From: Candidatus Avimonoglobus intestinipullorum
Lineage (GTDB): Bacteria; Bacillota; Clostridia; UBA1381
Assembly (NCBI GenBank): GCA_018714645.1
Contig: DVND01000155.1
Coordinates: 1 to 10,566, forward strand
Length of the DNA: 10,566 nt
Direction of reading: 5' to 3'
The notes beneath the pieces are model-generated. The model saw only the letters and a list, made by a program, of their open reading frames with translations, was not told the origin of the DNA and did no database searches. Within the stretch, counting starts at the first letter, position 1, and every line of letters starts with the position of its first letter. The position numbers and the translations under genes were made by a program. This document shows, one piece after another, positions 6,146 to 10,566 of this stretch.

Positions 6146-6174
6146 ATTATAATATGGCTTGTTTATTTTGTCAA
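6146..6174 (-). promoter_or_regulatory. Perfect-consensus sigma-A promoter of the SLH protein gene
   Basis: On the - strand TTGACA (6174-6169) and TATAAT (6151-6146) are separated by exactly 17 bases, matching the consensus at all 12 positions. Initiation near 6139 would give a leader of about 38 nt containing AGGAGG. This predicts strong constitutive transcription, in keeping with an abundant surface protein. Confidence 0.9.
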
Positions 6175-6190
6175 GGAGTTTATTTTAAAT

Positions 6191-7063
6191 TTAATAATCA
6201 TTTCCTTTAATTAATGTACCAATACCCGTTTTTGTAAAGATTTCCAAAAGGAGGCAGTGGGGGATCCGCCCGTCGATGATATGTACGCCGCGCACGCCTG
6301 CATCAATGGCCTCCAGGCAGCCCAGCACTTTCGGGATCATCCCGCCGCTGATGACGCCGGCATCAATCATCTCATGGATTTCCGCCCGGCCCGTTTCATA
6401 GATGATTTCCCCGTCCGCGTCCTTGACGCCCTCCACGTCGGTGAGCAGGATCAGCTTCTCGGCGGAAACCGCCGCCGCCACCGCCGCGGCCACGCTGTCG
6501 GCGTTGATGTTGTAGCTCTGTCCCTGTTCGTCCACGCCGATGGGCGCGATGACGGGGATGTACTGGTCGCTGCTGAGGTAATCCAGGATGTGCGGGTCCA
6601 CTTCAGTGATTTTCCCAACATAGCCGATGTCCTGCTGTTTGCCGTCCACCGTTGCGTATTGCTTTTCACATTTGATAAAATTCCCGTCGATCCCGCAAAA
6701 GCCGATAGCTTTCCCGCCCTTGCAGTTCAGGAGGGAGACGATTTCCTTGTTGGTTTTCCCGACGAGCACCATCTGCGCAACCTTGATGGTGTCGGTGTCG
6801 GTGACGCGCAGGCCGTTTACAAATTCACTCTTGATATTGTTGTCCGCCAGGGCTTTGGAGATGTCCGGCCCGCCGCCGTGCACCACGATGGGGTGCAGGC
6901 CGATGAATTTTAAAAGCGTGATGTCCTCCATGACGGAGTTTTTCAGTTCATCGTTGATCATCGCGTTGCCGCCGTATTTAATGACGACGGTTTTTCCCGC
7001 GAATTTTTGGATATAGGGCAGGGCGTCGATGAGGATCCCGGCCTTTTTGATTAATTCCTGCAT
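6191..7063 (-). CDS. argB: Acetylglutamate kinase
   Basis: ArgB phosphorylates N-acetylglutamate with ATP, the second step of arginine synthesis. The product has KYGGNAM (29-34), HGGGP (62-66), NGLRVTD (83-89), INADSVAAAVA, LLTDVEGV and GGMIPKV, all family landmarks for ATP and substrate binding. It has the extra N-terminal helix (about 1-22) and the EIFTKTGIGTLI end typical of arginine-inhibited enzymes. The start at 7063 (290 residues) is preferred because AAAGGA lies 7 bases upstream and the N-terminus then matches the family. An in-frame ATG at 7081 overlaps the argC stop as ATGA but has no good site. It is the last gene of the operon, and no hairpin terminator is visible after it. Confidence 0.96.
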   Translation of the reverse strand: MQELIKKAGILIDALPYIQKFAGKTVVIKYGGNAMINDELKNSVMEDITLLKFIGLHPIVVHGGGPDISKALADNNIKSEFVNGLRVTDTDTIKVAQMVLVGKTNKEIVSLLNCKGGKAIGFCGIDGNFIKCEKQYATVDGKQQDIGYVGKITEVDPHILDYLSSDQYIPVIAPIGVDEQGQSYNINADSVAAAVAAAVSAEKLILLTDVEGVKDADGEIIYETGRAEIHEMIDAGVISGGMIPKVLGCLEAIDAGVRGVHIIDGRIPHCLLLEIFTKTGIGTLIKGNDY

Positions 7064-7077
7064 GATGTAATCCTTTC

Positions 7078-8115
7078 TCATAAATAGAAGCCCGCGGCTG
7101 CAAGGCCTGTTTTTTCGTCCAGCCCGAACAGGAGGTTCATGTTCTGGATGGCCTGCCCGGCCGCGCCTTTGACGATGTTGTCAATGGCGGAGACGATGAC
7201 CGCCCGGTTTAACCGCCGGTCTACGCACACGCCGATATCCACGAAATTGCTGCCCGCCACGTGCTTTGTCTCCGGCAGCTCGCCCGCATCCTTGACGCGG
7301 ATGAAGAATTCGTCCTTGTAATAGTCCTTGTATAATGCCGCCACTTCCTCCGTGGTACAGGGCTTGGTCAAGTTCATGTAGATGGTCGCCAAAATACCGC
7401 GTTTTTGGGGGATCAAGTGGGGAGTGAACGACAGCATCAGCGGTTCCCCTGCGATGTGGGACAGCTCCTGTTCGATCTCCGAGGTGTGGCGGTGGGTGGC
7501 GATTTTATACGCCTTGGTGTTTTCCGTGCATTCGCAGAAATGGTATGCAAGCCCCAGCCCGCGCCCCGCGCCGGTCACACCGGATTTCGCGTCCACGATG
7601 ATGTTTTTCGTATCCGCCAGCTTATGCGCCAGCAGTGGCGCCGCGCCCAGGATGGAGCAGGTGGTGTAGCAGCCCGGGTTCCCGATCAGCCGCGCGGTTT
7701 TGATTTGTTCGCGGTGCAGCTCGCACAGCCCGTAAACCGATTCCGCCAGCAGCTCGGGGGAGGAATGGGGTTCGCCGTACCACGCCTCGTATACAGCCGG
7801 GTCGTCGTAGCGGTAATCGCCGCTTAAGTCAATCACTTTGAGCCCCCGATCCAAAAGGGAGGGGATGACGCTTTTGGACGCGCCGTGGGGCAGGGCCGTA
7901 AAAGCCACGTCACACTTGGCCACGGCGTCCAAATCCAATTCGGTACATTCCAATTCTAAAATGTGGCGCAGGTTTTGATAGACGTCGCTGATTTTCTGCC
8001 CCGCAAAGCTCTTGGAGCCCAGCACCTGAATCTGCACCTCCGGATGGGTTGTCAACAGGCGCACCAGCTCGATGCCCGCATAGCCTGTTGCGCCCAATAC
8101 TGCCGCTTTAATCAT
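7078..8115 (-). CDS. argC: N-acetyl-gamma-glutamyl-phosphate reductase
   Basis: ArgC reduces N-acetylglutamyl phosphate to the semialdehyde with NADPH. The 345-residue product has the dinucleotide loop GATGYAG (8-14), the catalytic Cys149 in GNPGCYTT, KSGVTGAGRG, the HRHTSEIEQ segment with the expected catalytic His near 210, and TPHLIP. Length and motif order are those of the common type-1 enzyme. The start overlaps the stop of the preceding GNAT gene as ATGA (8112-8115), with GGAG 7 bases upstream, so translation is probably coupled. The argC stop falls just before the argB start. Confidence 0.97.
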   Translation of the reverse strand: MIKAAVLGATGYAGIELVRLLTTHPEVQIQVLGSKSFAGQKISDVYQNLRHILELECTELDLDAVAKCDVAFTALPHGASKSVIPSLLDRGLKVIDLSGDYRYDDPAVYEAWYGEPHSSPELLAESVYGLCELHREQIKTARLIGNPGCYTTCSILGAAPLLAHKLADTKNIIVDAKSGVTGAGRGLGLAYHFCECTENTKAYKIATHRHTSEIEQELSHIAGEPLMLSFTPHLIPQKRGILATIYMNLTKPCTTEEVAALYKDYYKDEFFIRVKDAGELPETKHVAGSNFVDIGVCVDRRLNRAVIVSAIDNIVKGAAGQAIQNMNLLFGLDEKTGLAAAGFYL

Positions 8116-8624
8116 TTTGTATCTCCAATCTGCCGTTTTTCCGGCGGGTATTCTTTTATCAATAATGCCCGGATGTAGCCCCGGGATTTATCTGTGGAGT
8201 CCACATAAAACCCGCGCCCATAATAGAAGCGGATGAGGGCGGTGATTTTTGCGCCCGTGTGCAGTGCAATGCTGCGCACACCCTTTTTGCGCATAATTTC
8301 GTCCACCAGATTCATAATTGATTTCCCGATGCCGTTATTCTGGGAGGTGACCTTCACGCCGAAGCGGCTCAGGTAGGCGGTACCGTCCTCAAAGACCTGT
8401 ACGCGTACGCTCCCCACGGGAACGTCGTTACTCAGGGCGATCAGCACGATTTTTTCATCGATGTCTTTTTTCACATCGTCATAGGTTTCCTCCAGGGCAG
8501 CCAGATGGTCCGTCCCGGACAATTCCCTGTATTTTAAAAATGCTTCTTTGGTGATTTCCAGGATGCTGGGGATATCGTCATAGGTCGCCATGCGCACCTG
8601 GAACAGCGATTGAAATTTATCCAT
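8112..8624 (-). CDS. GNAT-family N-acetyltransferase in the arginine operon
   Basis: The 170-residue product has the GNAT fold pattern: an N-terminal strand and helix (VRMATYDDIPSILEI), a central strand (AYLSRFGV), the acetyl-CoA pyrophosphate loop QNNGIG (95-100) followed by a helix, and a late YYGRGFY motif. Members acetylate an amine with acetyl-CoA; the substrate is unknown here. Its place between argF and argC, with an ATGA overlap into argC, suggests a role in arginine metabolism. It could be a short N-acetylglutamate synthase, but it lacks the amino-acid-kinase domain of classical ArgA and similarity in family alone does not prove this. The start at 8624 has AAGGAG 12 bases upstream, rather far, overlapping the argF stop. 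The ATG at codon 12 is an alternative but has no better site. Confidence 0.88.
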   Translation of the reverse strand: MDKFQSLFQVRMATYDDIPSILEITKEAFLKYRELSGTDHLAALEETYDDVKKDIDEKIVLIALSNDVPVGSVRVQVFEDGTAYLSRFGVKVTSQNNGIGKSIMNLVDEIMRKKGVRSIALHTGAKITALIRFYYGRGFYVDSTDKSRGYIRALLIKEYPPEKRQIGDTK

Positions 8625-8640
8625 GTTTTTGCAGTACTCC

Positions 8641-9558
8641 TTATCCCATCAGTGTTGCCATGACGGCTTTCTGCGCGTGCAGGCGGTTTTCCGCCTCGTC
8701 AAAGATGACGGAATGCGCCCCGTCGATGACGTCCTCCGTCACCTCGTAGCCGCGGTATGCGGGCAGGCAGTGCATGAAGATCGCATCGTCTTTGGCTTTT
8801 GCAAATAATGCCCCATTTACCTGATACGGCATAAACAGCTTCACCCGTTCCGCTTTTTCTGCCTCCATGCCCATGCTGACCCAGGTGTCCGTGTACACGA
8901 TGTCCGCATCTTTGATGGCCTCCGCCGGGTCCTGCGTCAGCAGCATGGATGCGCCGCTGGCCGCAAAGTCCCCTTTGGCATTTTCCACCACTTCCGCATC
9001 GGGTTCATATCCCGCCGGGGTCGCCACGGCGCAGTCCAGCCCCATTTTCCCGCAACCGTACAGCAGGGAATTTGCCATGTTGTTCCCATCGCCGATATAT
9101 GCAAGCTTCAACCCTTTCAGCGCGCCCTTTTTCTCATAGATGGTCTGCAAATCCGCCAGCACCTGGCAGGGGTGGAGCAAATCCGTCAGCGCGTTGATGA
9201 CGGGGATATCTGCATATTTCGCCAAGTCCAGCACGTCCTGATGGGAGAAGGTGCGGATCATGATGCCGTCCAGGTACCGTTCCAGTACCTTGGCGGTGTC
9301 ATAGATGGGTTCTCCGCGTCCCAGCTGCAGGTCGTTGGAGGATAAAAACAGGGGATACCCGCCCAATTGGGTCATGCCCACTTCGAAGGAGACCCGGGTG
9401 CGGGTGGAGGATTTCGTAAAAATCATGCCCAGCGTTTTCCCCTTTAAAAGCGGATGGGGGATCCCCGCCTTTTGTTCTTTTTTTAACTTGATTGCTAATT
9501 CCAGCAGGCCGGAAATCTGCTCCGGCGTACAGTCGTGCAGGCTGATAAAATCGTTCAT
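8641..9558 (-). CDS. argF: Ornithine carbamoyltransferase
   Basis: ArgF joins carbamoyl phosphate and ornithine to give citrulline. The 305-residue product has STRTR (51-55), HPCQ (129-132), the ornithine-binding SMG loop (228-230, within DTWVSMG) and HCLPAYRG (263-270), which identify it as the ornithine enzyme rather than the aspartate or acetylornithine one. The start at 9558 is chosen because the ribosome binding site AAAGGAG (9574-9568) lies 9 bases before it. The ATG two codons earlier (9564) is only 3 bases from that site. It follows argD by 14 nt, its ribosome binding site overlapping the argD stop, and its own stop overlaps the ribosome binding site of the GNAT gene. Confidence 0.97.
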   Translation of the reverse strand: MNDFISLHDCTPEQISGLLELAIKLKKEQKAGIPHPLLKGKTLGMIFTKSSTRTRVSFEVGMTQLGGYPLFLSSNDLQLGRGEPIYDTAKVLERYLDGIMIRTFSHQDVLDLAKYADIPVINALTDLLHPCQVLADLQTIYEKKGALKGLKLAYIGDGNNMANSLLYGCGKMGLDCAVATPAGYEPDAEVVENAKGDFAASGASMLLTQDPAEAIKDADIVYTDTWVSMGMEAEKAERVKLFMPYQVNGALFAKAKDDAIFMHCLPAYRGYEVTEDVIDGAHSVIFDEAENRLHAQKAVMATLMG

Positions 9559-9572
9559 AATCATACGCTCCT

Positions 9573-10566
9573 TTACTCAGATAAAGCGGTATTCAGTTTT
9601 TCAATAAAACCGTCCACATCGCTGTTGGTGATATTCAGCGGCGGCGCCAGGCGGATGGTCGTGCCGCCGCACAGGCTGGTGAGGATGCCCAGATCAAATA
9701 ATCTGTCAAATACCTGTTTTGCGGCAGATGGCTCCAGCTCAATGCCAATTAAAAGCCCTGCATTGCGCAATTCCAGCACCTTTTCCGCATAATTTTTCTG
9801 TATTGTTTTTAATTGGTCCATAAAATAGGCGCTCACGGCCCGCACATTTTCCAAGATATGCTCTTGTTCCATGATGTCAAACACCGCAAGACCGGCGGCA
9901 GTTGCCAGCGGCCCGCCGCCAAAGGTAGAGCCGTGGTCGCCCGGGGTGAAAGCCTGTGCGACAAACTCCTTTGCGCACACCGCGCCGATGGGGATGCCGT
10001 TCCCCAGCGCCTTTGCTGCGGTGAAGATGTCCGGCTCCACGCCGTACATCTGGTGGGCGAACATGTATCCCGTCCGGCCCATGCCGGTCTGCACCTCATC
10101 GAAAATCAGCAAAATGTCCTGCTCATCGCAAAGCTTCCGCAGGCCCTGTATGTAGTCCTGATCCATGGGATGGACGCCGCTTTCGCCCTGGATCAGTTCC
10201 ACCATGATGGCAGCGGTGTGTTCTGTGACTGCATTTTTCACCGCTTCCAGATTGTTGGGTTCCACCTGGATGAAGCCCGGCGTCAGCGGCTTATAGGGCT
10301 TCTGGTATTTTTCCTGCCCTGTAGCCGCCACAGTCGCCAGCGTCCGCCCATGGAAAGAGCTGTCCAGCGTGATAATTTCAAATTTATTTTTTTGCTGTTT
10401 ATAATAGTAGATTTTTGCCAGCTTGAACGCGCCTTCATTGGCTTCCGCGCCGCTGTTGGCGAAGAATACCCGGTCTGCCGCGGAATGCTCCGCGAGCTTC
10501 TGCGCCAGCCGCGCCTGGTTTTCGATGTAATATAAATTAGAAGTATGTATCAGCCGGTCTAATTGT
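9573..10566 (-). CDS. argD: Acetylornithine aminotransferase (N-terminus beyond the window)
   Basis: ArgD is a pyridoxal-phosphate aminotransferase that converts N-acetylglutamate semialdehyde to N-acetylornithine. The reading frame is open to the window edge; the visible 330 codons cover all but about 60-70 N-terminal residues of a normal protein. Landmarks in order are HTSNLYY, FFANSGAEANE (cofactor phosphate binding), SSFHGRT, IQGESGV, FDEVQTGMGRTG and AAKALGNG, whose Lys should carry the cofactor, then HGSTFGG. The GTG at 10331 is an internal Val codon, not a start, because family motifs continue upstream. Acetylornithine and succinylornithine aminotransferases are hard to separate by sequence; the operon supports the former. 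Confidence 0.96.
   Translation of the reverse strand, partial: QLDRLIHTSNLYYIENQARLAQKLAEHSAADRVFFANSGAEANEGAFKLAKIYYYKQQKNKFEIITLDSSFHGRTLATVAATGQEKYQKPYKPLTPGFIQVEPNNLEAVKNAVTEHTAAIMVELIQGESGVHPMDQDYIQGLRKLCDEQDILLIFDEVQTGMGRTGYMFAHQMYGVEPDIFTAAKALGNGIPIGAVCAKEFVAQAFTPGDHGSTFGGGPLATAAGLAVFDIMEQEHILENVRAVSAYFMDQLKTIQKNYAEKVLELRNAGLLIGIELEPSAAKQVFDRLFDLGILTSLCGGTTIRLAPPLNITNSDVDGFIEKLNTALSE

Noticed and set aside
6257..6913. Long open frame of 218 codons on the + strand opposite argB
   Set aside because: It is antisense to a certain gene of high GC content, has no ribosome binding site or recognisable motif, and its composition is that of a mirrored frame.
9813..10535. Long open frame of 240 codons on the + strand opposite argD
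   Set aside because: It lies wholly opposite conserved argD codons and resembles no protein I know; treated as a shadow.
1..10566. CRISPR array, insertion sequence, phage or toxin-antitoxin system
   Set aside because: No spaced direct repeats, transposase motifs, terminal inverted repeats or small paired genes were seen; the content is core metabolism and surface protein genes.

Overview
This window reads as chromosomal DNA of a Gram-positive bacterium of the Bacillota, most likely a clostridial lineage. The grounds are the rpsF-ssb-rpsR order, AGGAGG-type ribosome binding sites, sigma-A-like promoters, a three-repeat SLH surface protein, a small cysteine-rich DUF1540 protein and a compact arginine cluster. 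I cannot name a genus. There is no sign of phage, insertion sequences, CRISPR, tRNA or rRNA. No stretch longer than about 300 bases lacks a gene.

Layout. Positions 1-1253 (+ strand) hold a promoter, a structured leader, and rpsF, ssb and rpsR, closed by a strong hairpin terminator. All other genes are on the - strand. Positions 1251-3294 hold a radical SAM protein of the YhcC/YtqA type followed by a Gfo/Idh/MocA oxidoreductase, under one visible promoter. This unit and the ribosomal operon converge on one bidirectional terminator. Positions 3323-4267 hold a single-pass membrane protein of unknown function and then a 53-residue, ten-cysteine DUF1540 protein. Positions 4272-6174 hold a secreted SLH-domain protein with its own perfect-consensus promoter and a terminator. 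Positions 6191-10566 hold the end of an arginine operon, transcribed argD (cut by the window edge), argF, a GNAT acetyltransferase, argC, argB.

How the genes work together. ArgB, ArgC and ArgD carry N-acetylglutamate to N-acetylornithine, and ArgF turns ornithine into citrulline. The deacetylating or acetyl-recycling step (argJ or argE) and a classical N-acetylglutamate synthase are absent from this segment. An uncharacterised GNAT protein is embedded in the operon with tight translational coupling, so it is a candidate arginine-pathway acetyltransferase, though this is only inference. The SLH protein and the neighbouring membrane protein both look like envelope proteins with low-complexity Pro/Thr linkers and unassigned C-terminal domains.

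Most of the window is ordinary housekeeping. The points most worth a second look are: the rpsF leader and the DUF1540 leader, both of which can fold to hide their ribosome binding site; the GNAT gene where argJ is often found; the perfect promoter of the SLH gene; and the two unassigned envelope domains.
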